Made by a program: the position numbers and the translations under genes. The notes beneath the pieces are model-generated. The model was given only the letters and a program-made list of their open reading frames with translations. It was not told the DNA's origin and did not search any database. A stretch of 64,000 bases of DNA. Source: Candidatus Uhrbacteria bacterium (GTDB lineage: Bacteria; Patescibacteriota; Patescibacteriia; 2-12-FULL-60-25). Where the stretch lies: positions 105,759 to 169,758 of the forward strand of contig JADZEJ010000007.1 in NCBI GenBank assembly GCA_020850575.1, written 5' to 3'. Shown in pieces: positions 51,798 to 60,372 of this stretch; within the stretch, counting starts at the first letter, position 1, and each line of letters starts with the position of its first letter.

Positions 51798-53129
51798 TTG
51801 CAGCAAAGTCACATCTACTCCTTCCGTCTTCCGAAACCCAATTCGATCAGGTGCCTCATTGCTCAAACTCACCATTGAACCAAACATAATCGCCTGTTCC
51901 CCATATCGATTCCGAATCATTTCCATCGCCTCCGACACCGAATGGCGCTTATCTCCTAAGCGATCGTTAACAGAATCATTCCACGTCGGATACGTAAAAG
52001 CTTGATCTAAAAAACATAACTGCCCTGTTGGCCGAGACAAATCAAACAACGTAACCGCCAAAAAATTCACCAATTCTTCTTTCCATTCTTTACGCAAAAA
52101 CTCTAGTGCTCCACCAACCAAAGAAAACGAATCATCCACTGGAACCCCAAAATGCTTTGTCGCAAAAACACCCTGTCCCGCCAACGGCGACCAAAATGAT
52201 CCTCGCGGCACAACAAAACCAGGCACTCGAAAACCAACCGAAATTGACAATTGCAAAGCCCGCATACCCAAGTTCCGCATTCTTCGCCCAGCTCGCTCTG
52301 TCAGACGCATCAGAGTCGCTTCAATCTTCCCCTCACGATTAACTCGATCGGGGACGCAATACGAATGTCCAATAGATTTAGGCAAATTAGACCGCGCATT
52401 CACCACCTTCTCAAATTCCATTCCATTCAATTTACACGACAAATACAACCCTTGTTTTCCAAACACCCGCATCAAATTCCCAATCGGTGCCCGTTTCACT
52501 TCAAGCAAAGTTTTATACCCCATCCGTTCCAAGCGTTTTCGAATACGCGAACCGATTCCACATACATCTTCCAAATCCAAGCCAGCCAACACTTCATCCA
52601 AATTATATTTATCAATAATCACCAGCCCATTAGGTTTTTCTAAATCACTCGCCGTTTTCGCTAAAAATCGTGTTGACGCAATCCCAATCGAACAACGTAA
52701 CCATTCACCAACCTCATCTCGAATACGAGCTCGTGCACGAGTTAAAGCCCAAGCCGCTTCAGCCGAATCACGATACCAATTTGTTAAATCTAAAAAAGCC
52801 TCGTCAATCGAATAATGCTCCATACTATCGGTCAGCTCGTGCAAAATCGTAAACACGCGCGAGGTAACTGCCCGATACTTTGGCGGATCATTCTGAACAA
52901 AAACTGAACCTGGCACCCGTTCACGAGCTTCTTTCATTGTCATCCCCACCTTCATTCCCGCTCGTTTTGCTTCAATAGAAGCCGCAATCACACAACCATA
53001 TTCATGCAAATACGAACAAACGCCTAACGCTTTTCCACGCAAGAAAGGATTCGCTTGTTGCTCCACTGAAGCAAAATACGAATTCATGTCTACATGCGCA
53101 ATCAATTTTTTGGAAAAAGGAGGCAACAT
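51795..53129 (-). CDS. dinB: Y-family DNA polymerase (DinB/UmuC type)
   Basis: Translesion polymerase, 444 residues. HVDMNSYFASVEQQANPFLRG holds the first catalytic Asp (about residue 13); EHYSIDEAFLDLTN holds the second acidic pair (about 108-113). The fingers/palm RAGMKVGMTMKEARE and thumb helix-hairpin-helix (DVCGIGSRIRKRLERMGYKT) follow. The C-terminus is longer than E. coli Pol IV and has UmuC/ImuB-like length. No GTTC-N7-GTTC box was found upstream, unlike recA and lexA. Confidence 0.93.
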   Translation of the reverse strand: MLPPFSKKLIAHVDMNSYFASVEQQANPFLRGKALGVCSYLHEYGCVIAASIEAKRAGMKVGMTMKEARERVPGSVFVQNDPPKYRAVTSRVFTILHELTDSMEHYSIDEAFLDLTNWYRDSAEAAWALTRARARIRDEVGEWLRCSIGIASTRFLAKTASDLEKPNGLVIIDKYNLDEVLAGLDLEDVCGIGSRIRKRLERMGYKTLLEVKRAPIGNLMRVFGKQGLYLSCKLNGMEFEKVVNARSNLPKSIGHSYCVPDRVNREGKIEATLMRLTERAGRRMRNLGMRALQLSISVGFRVPGFVVPRGSFWSPLAGQGVFATKHFGVPVDDSFSLVGGALEFLRKEWKEELVNFLAVTLFDLSRPTGQLCFLDQAFTYPTWNDSVNDRLGDKRHSVSEAMEMIRNRYGEQAIMFGSMVSLSNEAPDRIGFRKTEGVDVTLLQ

Positions 53130-53171
53130 ACAAAACTATAATCAAACGTACGACTCTGATAAGCTCCTAAT

Positions 53172-53861
53172 ATGTCAGTAAGCTATTCCATTGTTCTTCC
53201 AGCTTGGAATGAAGAACAAAATATCGATCTAGCAATCAATCAAATAAATGAAGTCTTTACAACATTCAAAAAACCATTTGAAATCCTTGTTATTGATGAC
53301 GGTTCTTTCGATAACACAGTAAATCTTGTCCAAAATATCCAAACCAGGATCCCAAATATCAAACTCATCCAACACGCAACAAATCAAGGAAAAGGAGCAG
53401 CTGTCGCAACAGGAATGAGACATGCAACGGGAAATATTCGTCTCTTTATGGATTGTGATCTAAGCGTGGCACCGGAAACCTTTGAAATCATGCTCCCATT
53501 TTTTGAAAAAAACGATATCGTAATAGGTTCCCGTCGCATCGCACAAGGAAAAATTTTGAAACCTCAACCTTGGCATCGCAACATTCTGGGTATCCTTTTC
53601 AACAAACTCATTCGTTTCCGTACAAAACTCACATACCAAGATACTCAATGTGGCTTCAAAGCATTTCGATCCAATACACTTTTTCTTTTCGAAAATCTTG
53701 TTTCAACAGGCTGGACATTTGATGTTGAACTTCTGGTAAAAGCTCACCGAGCAAAGCTGAATATAAAAGAAATTCCCGTCGAATGGCATAATGGAAAAAC
53801 TAGTCGACTTAAACTAAAAGATGCTTGGAACATTTGGAAAGAACTACGCGCTATTAAATAA
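53172..53861 (+). CDS. Family 2 glycosyltransferase (dolichyl-phosphate-sugar synthase-like)
   Basis: 229 residues. SIVLPAWNEEQNIDLAINQI, EILVIDDGSFDNTVNLVQ (first Asp motif), NQGKGAAVATGMRHATG, and FMDCDLSVAPE (the DxD-like motif) are standard for the DPM1/DPG-synthase GT2 group, with QDTQCGFKAFR near residue 158. It transfers a sugar from a nucleotide donor to a lipid carrier, with no C-terminal membrane helices here. Sugar and acceptor unknown. Confidence 0.92.
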   Translation: MSVSYSIVLPAWNEEQNIDLAINQINEVFTTFKKPFEILVIDDGSFDNTVNLVQNIQTRIPNIKLIQHATNQGKGAAVATGMRHATGNIRLFMDCDLSVAPETFEIMLPFFEKNDIVIGSRRIAQGKILKPQPWHRNILGILFNKLIRFRTKLTYQDTQCGFKAFRSNTLFLFENLVSTGWTFDVELLVKAHRAKLNIKEIPVEWHNGKTSRLKLKDAWNIWKELRAIK

Positions 53862-53885
53862 AAGTAATTTCAGAATTCTCATTTG

Positions 53886-54131
53886 TTACAAAATCGCCAT
53901 TTCTTCTAAGCTCCACTTCATACTTTCTGACGAATACGCCAAACGATAGGCATTCGCTTCATCAGATACCGAAAAAAACGTAATCTTTTCACGCCCTCGA
54001 CGCTCTGAATGAATCAAGTTCACTTTACGTACTTGATAATAACGCTTACCCCACTTAAACGTCATCGGCTCAACGCTACCTCGCTTAAACGCAACCAAAA
54101 CATCGACAGGCTCAGAAACTTTTGAATACAT
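53886..54131 (-). CDS. Small protein beside lexA, possibly DUF6504-like
   Basis: 81 residues. FKWGKRYYQVRKVNLIHSER is followed by FFSVSDEANAYRLAYSSESM and WSLEEM. The pattern W-x-G-R-x-Y-x-V with a C-terminal Y-R-L-x-Y/W-x-L recalls small DUF6504-type proteins, sometimes found near translesion polymerase genes; this is a tentative match. The start has the context AAAAAATAT-ATG, shared with lexA and recA. Confidence 0.65.
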   Translation of the reverse strand: MYSKVSEPVDVLVAFKRGSVEPMTFKWGKRYYQVRKVNLIHSERRGREKITFFSVSDEANAYRLAYSSESMKWSLEEMAIL

Positions 54132-54179
54132 ATATTTTTTAATTCATTTACTATAATAAAAAAATTTTATCTTGCTGTT

Positions 54180-54803
54180 TTACATTCCACGAAATTGACG
54201 AATAACAGCTCGTACCACGCCTTGAATCAACGGGTCGTAACAATAAATTGGCTTCATTGTCGAATTAGCGGGTTGCAAACGAATCCGATCTTTTTCGCGA
54301 TAAAACCGTTTCAAGGTAGCAAATTCATTATCCAAAAGAGCTACTACAACGTCACCGTTTTTTGGCGATGGATTTCGTTCAACGATCACAAAATCTCCAT
54401 CAAAAATTCCGTCTCCAATCATCGAATCACCTTTCACACGAAGAACATAGGTATTTGCCGCATCAGGTGCAAGTTCAACTGGAACGGCAAATGTTTCACG
54501 CTCCTCAACAGCTTCGATAGGCTGACCAGCTGTAATAATTCCCTTAAGCGGCAGCATCACACTCTTACCCCAACGTACCGCCTTATCCGTTGGTTCTAAA
54601 TTTCGTGCACTCGGGTCAGTTCCACCGCCACGCAAATATCCACGTTCTTTCAAAGCTAAAATATGAACATGCACAGTTGATGGAGAAGCTAATTCTAATC
54701 CAGAAGCGATCTCTCGAAACGAAGGCGGATACCCATGATCTTGAATAAAGCCCACAATATAATCAAGAACTTCTTTTTGTTTTGGCGTAAGAGATGGAGG
54801 CAT
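54180..54803 (-). CDS. lexA: SOS repressor LexA
   Basis: About 207 residues from ATG 54803 (MPPSLTPKQKEVLDYIVGFI); the frame upstream to 54842 lies within the promoter. Winged-helix DNA-binding domain: GYPPSFREIASGLELASPST. Self-cleavage bond Ala-Gly in IITAGQPIEA (about residue 91), catalytic Ser in VKGDSMIGDGIFDGD (about 127) and Lys in FATLKRFYRE (about 164) are all present. It should therefore be a functional autocleaving repressor. Its operator is the direct repeat at 54865-54879. Confidence 0.97.
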   Translation of the reverse strand: MPPSLTPKQKEVLDYIVGFIQDHGYPPSFREIASGLELASPSTVHVHILALKERGYLRGGGTDPSARNLEPTDKAVRWGKSVMLPLKGIITAGQPIEAVEERETFAVPVELAPDAANTYVLRVKGDSMIGDGIFDGDFVIVERNPSPKNGDVVVALLDNEFATLKRFYREKDRIRLQPANSTMKPIYCYDPLIQGVVRAVIRQFRGM

Positions 54804-54864
54804 ATATTTTTTAAAGACTATTCCGAAAACTACATACTGCACACGAAATGATTGACCTCATATA

Positions 54865-54879
54865 GAACAAAAATAGAAC
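54865..54879. promoter_or_regulatory. Putative LexA box of lexA (GTTC-N7-GTTC)
   Basis: On the lexA strand GTTCTATTTTTGTTC, overlapping the -10 box, consistent with autorepression. Nearly identical to the recA box. Confidence 0.78.
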
Positions 54880-54898
54880 ATTAAAAAAAACTTGTCAA
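54870..54898 (-). promoter_or_regulatory. lexA promoter
   Basis: On the minus strand TTGACA (54893-54898), a 17-base spacer and TATTTT (54870-54875). The LexA-type repeat covers the -10 box. Confidence 0.7.
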
Positions 54899-54931
54899 AT
54901 ATCAAAAAACGCAAAAACATTTTGTTGCGTC

Positions 54932-55081
54932 ATGATTACCTCATCATTGAATGAATTTGCCTCTCATCTCAACACCATTGCGGGATCCAGAGATTGCCCT
55001 GTTCCGTTAGCTTCTCACACAAAACCGCATTTTTATCAATCCTTAAAGTCATATATTCCACAATCCTTGACACACGAATAA
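54932..55081 (+). CDS. Doubtful 49-residue ORF upstream of the lamin-tail gene
   Basis: ATG to TAA on the plus strand, starting MITSSLNEFASHLNTIAGSR. No ribosome site and no recognised similarity. The 290-base region between lexA and the 55133 gene is otherwise empty except for a TTGACA at about 55066-55071. Confidence 0.25.
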   Translation: MITSSLNEFASHLNTIAGSRDCPVPLASHTKPHFYQSLKSYIPQSLTHE

Positions 55082-55132
55082 AAATCGGGCAGCTCTAAAA
55101 AGAGTACGACATGCAATCAACTCATTCATCCC

Positions 55133-57436
55133 ATGAATAAAAATATGAAATACCACATTAATATATTGCGGTTATGCGCTGTTTTATTCTTCTGTTGTTT
55201 TCTTCTTTCTCCCCATCAATTTATTTTTCAAATAAAACAAATACATGCCGCATCATCCATACGTTTAGGTGAAATCGCTTGGGCGGGATCGTCTCGCTCA
55301 ACCGCCGATGAATGGATCGAAATTTGGAATATGGGCGATCAAGAACAATCTCTTTCAGGCTGGTCACTGAGCGGTGCAGCCGACGGTGATAAAAAAATAT
55401 TTTTTCCTCTAGATGCGAGTATCCCTGCCCATGGAATTTATCTCATTTCAAATTACTCAGCCCATGACAGCAAAAGCGTCCTTACAGCTACACCCAATGT
55501 CGTCACTACCACACTTGCCCTATCAAATTCCACGCTCCATCTGGTTCTACAGGACGAAACAAATACAATCATTGACGATACGGGTACAAACACCGTCCCG
55601 GTTGCCGGTAGTAGTCTCCCCATTAAAATCAGTATGGTTCGAAATGTACCCGATGAAAGTTGGAAAAACGCCACCTCAGCAATCAACCTTGTTTTAGATG
55701 TAAGTGATCTTGGAACACCAGGATTATGCGATCAATGCACCGAGCAAATGTCAGAAACGACAATAAAAAATGTACCTGAAGAAAGCACTCAATTACTCGA
55801 TGCAACAACCTCAACGATTCTAAATCCAATTCCTCAAAAAGAAATTATTATTTCTTCAAATCAGGAAATTCAAATCACAACTTCAACAACAAATGTGGAT
55901 GTACTTCCTGAAACAACATCTGTTACTCCAACACAACAACAAGTAAGTCCGATTCAAACAACCCAATTAGCACCGATAGAACCCGAAATAATCAAACCAA
56001 ATTACGGCATGCTTCGCATAAACGAATTCATGCCTGCGCCAAAAAACGAAAATGAATGGATCGAAATTATCAATTTAGACAAATCTTCATCAATTTCTCT
56101 CAATGGCTGTGCATTGCATGATTCAACGGGAAAAATTTTTACTTTCAATGAAACACATCAGCTAAATCAAACAACTTCAACTTACCTATTCATCGAAATA
56201 TCAAACGCAAAATTAAACAATGAAGGAGATACCGTAAGTCTTTACGATCCGCAAGGAAAACTTATTGATACGACAAGTTACACAATTGCCACTAAAGGAG
56301 AAAGTTATATTCGATATCCTGATAGAGAAGGAAATTGGGAACGAACCAGAGAACCAACCCCTGGTTCAATGAACCAAAGAGAACATCCGGAAGGAGAAAT
56401 TCCACCCGTGATAGAAAAAATAACTCCAACCGCAACGACCACAACTCAAACGATAACGATAACTCGCGATACAACGGCACCAATAACAACTAACTCAGTA
56501 AAACCGATTATTTTTACTAATGAAAATCCTTCCAAAACCCAATCAAGAATCGAAAAAAAAGAAGTTATCGAAAATATACCAATCTCACCGGCTCGAAAAA
56601 TCCCAAAAACCCTAGAAAAAACCTCATCGTCAAGTAACACACCAACACAAAAAATCAATAAACAAAAAACAACCGGTACGAAAAAAAATGACCCAATTTA
56701 TCTCCTAACCGATGATATGTTCACTCAAGCTATTGAAGGCGGAATCCACATCAAATTATTTGGCACAGTTGCTACTCCACCGGGCTTACTTAAAGCCCAT
56801 GCGTTTATCCTCATAAATCCAGAAGGTCGAGGAATTAGAGTAAACGTTCCAAAAAAACTACGCCTCCCTGAACAAAAAACATTTTTATCAATAACCGGAA
56901 AACTGGAGTTTGATGACCGCAATATCCCACGTATTACCATGGGAACAAATGACAAAATAACGATCAAAAAAAATACGAAACAAGATGCTGTTATTCCAAA
57001 ACCAACCGACTTACTCACAATGATCAATGAACAAGCTTGGAGCTTTATCCAAACCACGGGAACGGTTGTAAAAGCTTCTGAAAAAAAGATACGTCTTGAT
57101 GTTGATGGAATTGAAGCCGACGTCTATATTAATCAACCTCTTTCTTATCGTGGTTCACGCTTGGATATTGGTGATAAGATTCAAGTAAACGGAATACTTG
57201 ATCTCAGCGCTGAAGACCCAAGAATATTCCCGACAAAAAATGAGGATATTATCCTCATACATCAGGCACCTGATAAACCTTCTGAGCTGCTAACAAATGC
57301 ACAAACAAAAACACAATATCCAAATTGGATGCCCATCGGAGCTGCGGCTAGTATGGTTGTCGTAACTGAAGGTGCAAAACGTTTAAAACGACATCGAGAC
57401 CTCAAAAAACTCGAAGCGAAACTCACGTCTCTATAA
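55133..57436 (+). CDS. Secreted protein with two lamin-tail domains and a membrane-anchor end
   Basis: 767 residues. The signal peptide (LRLCAVLFFCCFLLSPHQFI) ends near IHAAS. Lamin-tail domain 1 at about 43-190 (IRLGEIAWAGSSRSTADEWI), domain 2 at about 290-410 (MLRINEFMPAPKNENEWIEI then LNNEGDTVSLYDPQGKLID). A Thr/Pro/Ser-rich linker joins them. OB-like segments (about 520-740) include WSFIQTTGTVVKASEKKIRL. The end has a weak hydrophobic stretch (WMPIGAAASMVVVTEG) and a basic tail. LTD proteins of this type are common on CPR cell surfaces; function unknown. ATG 55145 is an alternative start. Confidence 0.88.
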   Translation: MNKNMKYHINILRLCAVLFFCCFLLSPHQFIFQIKQIHAASSIRLGEIAWAGSSRSTADEWIEIWNMGDQEQSLSGWSLSGAADGDKKIFFPLDASIPAHGIYLISNYSAHDSKSVLTATPNVVTTTLALSNSTLHLVLQDETNTIIDDTGTNTVPVAGSSLPIKISMVRNVPDESWKNATSAINLVLDVSDLGTPGLCDQCTEQMSETTIKNVPEESTQLLDATTSTILNPIPQKEIIISSNQEIQITTSTTNVDVLPETTSVTPTQQQVSPIQTTQLAPIEPEIIKPNYGMLRINEFMPAPKNENEWIEIINLDKSSSISLNGCALHDSTGKIFTFNETHQLNQTTSTYLFIEISNAKLNNEGDTVSLYDPQGKLIDTTSYTIATKGESYIRYPDREGNWERTREPTPGSMNQREHPEGEIPPVIEKITPTATTTTQTITITRDTTAPITTNSVKPIIFTNENPSKTQSRIEKKEVIENIPISPARKIPKTLEKTSSSSNTPTQKINKQKTTGTKKNDPIYLLTDDMFTQAIEGGIHIKLFGTVATPPGLLKAHAFILINPEGRGIRVNVPKKLRLPEQKTFLSITGKLEFDDRNIPRITMGTNDKITIKKNTKQDAVIPKPTDLLTMINEQAWSFIQTTGTVVKASEKKIRLDVDGIEADVYINQPLSYRGSRLDIGDKIQVNGILDLSAEDPRIFPTKNEDIILIHQAPDKPSELLTNAQTKTQYPNWMPIGAAASMVVVTEGAKRLKRHRDLKKLEAKLTSL

Positions 57437-57440
57437 AAAA

Positions 57441-58046
57441 TCACCACGTATCCATACTTCTATCGAAAGACTGACTCGCTTCAACAAATTCAAACCTATC
57501 GTTAAAACACAATTTCCACACCATGCCGCGATAAAAAGGAATTCGATGAATGGCAGAGAATCCATTTCCTTGAAAATGCAACAAACCTGCAACCAATGCC
57601 TCACGGTGCGAAACAACCATTCCTACATCACCCTGACATGCACGAGCTAATTCAAGAATAGATTCACTGACCCGTTTACCTAAATCAACCAAAGACTCAA
57701 CCCCATTAGGCAATTGTTCGGGTGGCGGATCCGCATCGTAACCGGTAGCTTGATAAAATTCGACGATTGGGCGATCAAACCATTTCCCAACATCCCACTC
57801 ACGCAAACGTGCATCCACCCGAATATCCGTCACTCCCAAAGTTGAAGCAATAATCTGCGCCGTTTGGTGTGTTCGTAAAAAAGGAGAAAAAAATATAATT
57901 TTTGGTCTAATATTGGCAGTCAAAATATCATTCGCGAGTAATGAAATTTGTTCTTGTCCACGTTCTGATAACACAAATTCCGGTCCATAAAACAAATTTT
58001 TTGGATTATCCACAAAACCGTGGCGCATCAAATAAATCGTTGTCAT
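57441..58046 (-). CDS. Histidine phosphatase family protein (phosphoglycerate mutase-like)
   Basis: 201 residues. The catalytic motif appears as YLMRHGFVDNP (family LxRHGxT; the usual Thr/Glu is Val), FSPFLRTHQTAQIIA supplies the second Arg, and VGMVVSHREAL the second His. Likely a broad phosphatase; metabolic mutase activity is not indicated. It converges on the lamin-tail gene. Confidence 0.88.
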   Translation of the reverse strand: MTTIYLMRHGFVDNPKNLFYGPEFVLSERGQEQISLLANDILTANIRPKIIFFSPFLRTHQTAQIIASTLGVTDIRVDARLREWDVGKWFDRPIVEFYQATGYDADPPPEQLPNGVESLVDLGKRVSESILELARACQGDVGMVVSHREALVAGLLHFQGNGFSAIHRIPFYRGMVWKLCFNDRFEFVEASQSFDRSMDTW

Positions 58047-58138
58047 AAACTACAGACTAACTAATGGAATAAAAAAGTACAATAAAAAAATACTTACTAA
58101 GAATATTCAAAAATGAAATTTAATGTACTATATATTCC

Positions 58139-58906
58139 ATGCCTTCCCTCACTCTCATATCTTGGAACGTAAACGGTATACGTGCAGCTGAAAAAAAAGG
58201 CTTATTCGAATGGCTTCACCAAGAAAAGCCGGATATCTTGTGTCTGCAAGAAACCAAGGCTCACGTCGAACAACTCACGCAAAAAATCCTTCATCCTGAT
58301 GGATATGAATCCTATTGGAACTCTGGAATAAAAAAAGGCTATAGCGGTACCGTTACCTATAGCCGCATCTCACCAATCTCAGCCATCACTAATTTTGGAA
58401 TTGGAAATTTGGATGGCGAAGGGCGTATTGTAATGACCGAATACGATAATTTTTTTCTTTTTAATGTCTATTTTCCAAATGGCGGACGAGGTCCGGAACG
58501 TCTTGCATACAAAATGGAATTTTACGATCATTTTCTTAAACTGATAGAAAATTTTCGTAAAAAGAAACCGATTATTTTGTGTGGCGACATTAACACGGCG
58601 CATACCGAAATTGACCTTGCTCGCCCAAAGCAAAATGAAAACACAAGCGGTTTTATGCAAATAGAACGTGAATGGGTTAGTAAACTTATCGCACATGGGT
58701 ACGTAGATACCTTCCGCATGTTTGAAAAAGGTGGCAATTTTTACACTTGGTGGGACGTAATAACTCGTTCCCGCGAAAAAAATGTCGGTTGGAGAATCGA
58801 CTACTTCTTTATCAGCGAAGAACTAAAAAAACACCTAAAAAGTGCTTGGATCGCATCAAATGTTCAAGGATCTGATCACTGTCCCGTCGGAATAAAAATA
58901 TTCTAA
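58139..58906 (+). CDS. xthA: Exodeoxyribonuclease III
   Basis: AP endonuclease/3'-5' exonuclease of base excision repair. 255 residues. SWNVNGIRAAEKKGLFEWL, ILCLQETKAH (Glu metal ligand), FNVYFPNGGRG, ILCGDINTAHTEIDLARP, WRIDYFFISEEL and the terminal GSDHCPVGI carry all family active-site residues. A TACTAT lies 7 bases before the ATG, so the message could be leaderless. Overlaps the next converging gene by 4 bases. Confidence 0.96.
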   Translation: MPSLTLISWNVNGIRAAEKKGLFEWLHQEKPDILCLQETKAHVEQLTQKILHPDGYESYWNSGIKKGYSGTVTYSRISPISAITNFGIGNLDGEGRIVMTEYDNFFLFNVYFPNGGRGPERLAYKMEFYDHFLKLIENFRKKKPIILCGDINTAHTEIDLARPKQNENTSGFMQIEREWVSKLIAHGYVDTFRMFEKGGNFYTWWDVITRSREKNVGWRIDYFFISEELKKHLKSAWIASNVQGSDHCPVGIKIF

Positions 58907-60066
58907 AAACAAAAAACCCGTTTTCCAAAAAGAAAACGGGGGAAAGTTTTCGATAAACATCTTCCACGATCCATGGTCGGCTTCTCAATCAAATGATACG
59001 TCAAGACGCTCATACTTGCGATCACGATCAAAAAAAACAAATTATATACCACCGAGAACCGATGTCCGATCAAAAATGGAAGCAACATTCCATGAACCAA
59101 GTACAAACTATAACAACCGATTCCTGCCCAACGTATCAACGAGATTTCAAAGATTCGTTTCAAAAACCCTTGAGAACCAAGAACGCCCATTAGGAGCAAA
59201 GAGCAACCAATATTGATCAGTATATTTCCTGCAATTGGTGCCCACAATCCCTGTTTGGAAAAATAATATGTATCCCATTGACTCGTGGCGTACCACACCA
59301 ATATCGTTCCCCCTAGCGCACTTGATCCAACCAAAAACGGACGCAGTTTTGTAATGATTCCACGACGATACAAAACCGCAACCATCATACCCAAAGCGAA
59401 ATTATCAATCCGTCCAAACAATGAATCTGCCAAAACATTAAGGTAAGGCGATTCGATATCTCCAATACAATATCGATAGGCTGCAAAGCGCGTCAAAGTT
59501 GCTGTCATAAATGCGATGACCAAAAAACGCCATATCCCAAAACGTGCAATCGCAAGTACAAACAGCGGAAACAACAAACTAAACCACACCTCGACTCCCA
59601 ACGACCACAACACCATATTACTCGTCGGTACCCAAGTTGACGGATGGAAAGGAAACGTAAACGTCAAACAACTTACAACTTCAGCCAACGTCACATATTC
59701 CCATTGGTTTTTGATCCACGAAAGCATCAATCCACCGATCAAAATTGTGTAGTAAAGAGGCAACAAACGCCATGCACGTCTTACATACAAATATCGTACA
59801 TCAGCCCATGATGCGATCCGTCTTTCATGTGAAGCAAATGGCAAAAAAAGAACAAAACCGGAATCAACGAAAAACAAATTCACACCAACCCATCCATTTG
59901 CAAGCAAACTGAACGGATGAATCTCCACATCTCCCAACCACAAGGTGTGATAACCAGGTGGCGTAAAATTAATAAACACATGGAAGTACACCACTAGTGC
60001 AATGGCAAGCCCTCTAAGTCCGTCAATGACACCAATACGTTTACGCGTATTCGAACCAACTGCCAT
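58903..60066 (-). CDS. Acyltransferase 3 family membrane protein
   Basis: 387 residues with about ten hydrophobic helices. IGVIDGLRGLAIALVVYFHV carries the family Arg and His near the N-terminus. FVDSGFVLFLPFASHERR and VLWSLGVEVWFSLLFPL match the OafA/NodX pattern, used to O-acetylate surface sugars. AGGAGG lies just upstream of the ATG, stronger than most genes here, and the GC content is higher, which may mean acquisition from another lineage. A CCCGTTTTC/GAAAACGGG hairpin falls in its last codons and may terminate xthA. Confidence 0.92.
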   Translation of the reverse strand: MAVGSNTRKRIGVIDGLRGLAIALVVYFHVFINFTPPGYHTLWLGDVEIHPFSLLANGWVGVNLFFVDSGFVLFLPFASHERRIASWADVRYLYVRRAWRLLPLYYTILIGGLMLSWIKNQWEYVTLAEVVSCLTFTFPFHPSTWVPTSNMVLWSLGVEVWFSLLFPLFVLAIARFGIWRFLVIAFMTATLTRFAAYRYCIGDIESPYLNVLADSLFGRIDNFALGMMVAVLYRRGIITKLRPFLVGSSALGGTILVWYATSQWDTYYFSKQGLWAPIAGNILINIGCSLLLMGVLGSQGFLKRIFEISLIRWAGIGCYSLYLVHGMLLPFLIGHRFSVVYNLFFLIVIASMSVLTYHLIEKPTMDRGRCLSKTFPRFLFGKRVFCF

Positions 60067-60165
60067 AGACCCTCCTGTAAACCATTCGAATTCAAAATTG
60101 TAAAAGTTCTTTTGAAGAAATACCTCAACACGACAAAAAAATCAACCAGAGAAATTCATTCAAAC

Positions 60166-60194
60166 AAAAAACCCCATTTTCTGGAGGTTTTTTA
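60166..60194. terminator. Terminator after tRNA-Gly
   Basis: AAAAAACC ... GGTTTTTT around an AT-rich loop, two bases beyond the tRNA 3' end on the minus strand. Confidence 0.75.
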
Positions 60195-60196
60195 TG

Positions 60197-60271
60197 TGGA
60201 GCGGGTAGAGGGAGTCGAACCCTCATCTCCACCTTGGCAAGGTGGCATAATAGCCGCTATACGATACCCGC
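60197..60271 (-). tRNA. tRNA-Gly (anticodon GCC)
   Basis: 75 nt including encoded CCA. Acceptor GCGGGTA/TACCCGC, anticodon stem CCACC/GGTGG with loop TTGCCAA (anticodon GCC), T-arm GAGGG-TTCGACT-CCCTC. All invariant positions are present. Confidence 0.97.
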
Positions 60272-60372
60272 ACAATGACTCATTTGTGCAAAGATGCTAT
60301 CAAAAAGAGCTAAAGTGTGCAAGCCTTACATAAATTCCAGACGAAAACGATATTTTCCAGTAAACTGTATCC

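Noticed and set aside
60112..60333. Plus-strand ORF of 73 codons containing GVEPSSPPWQGG
   Set aside because: It is the reverse strand of tRNA-Gly and its terminator; such peptides are a common tRNA artefact.
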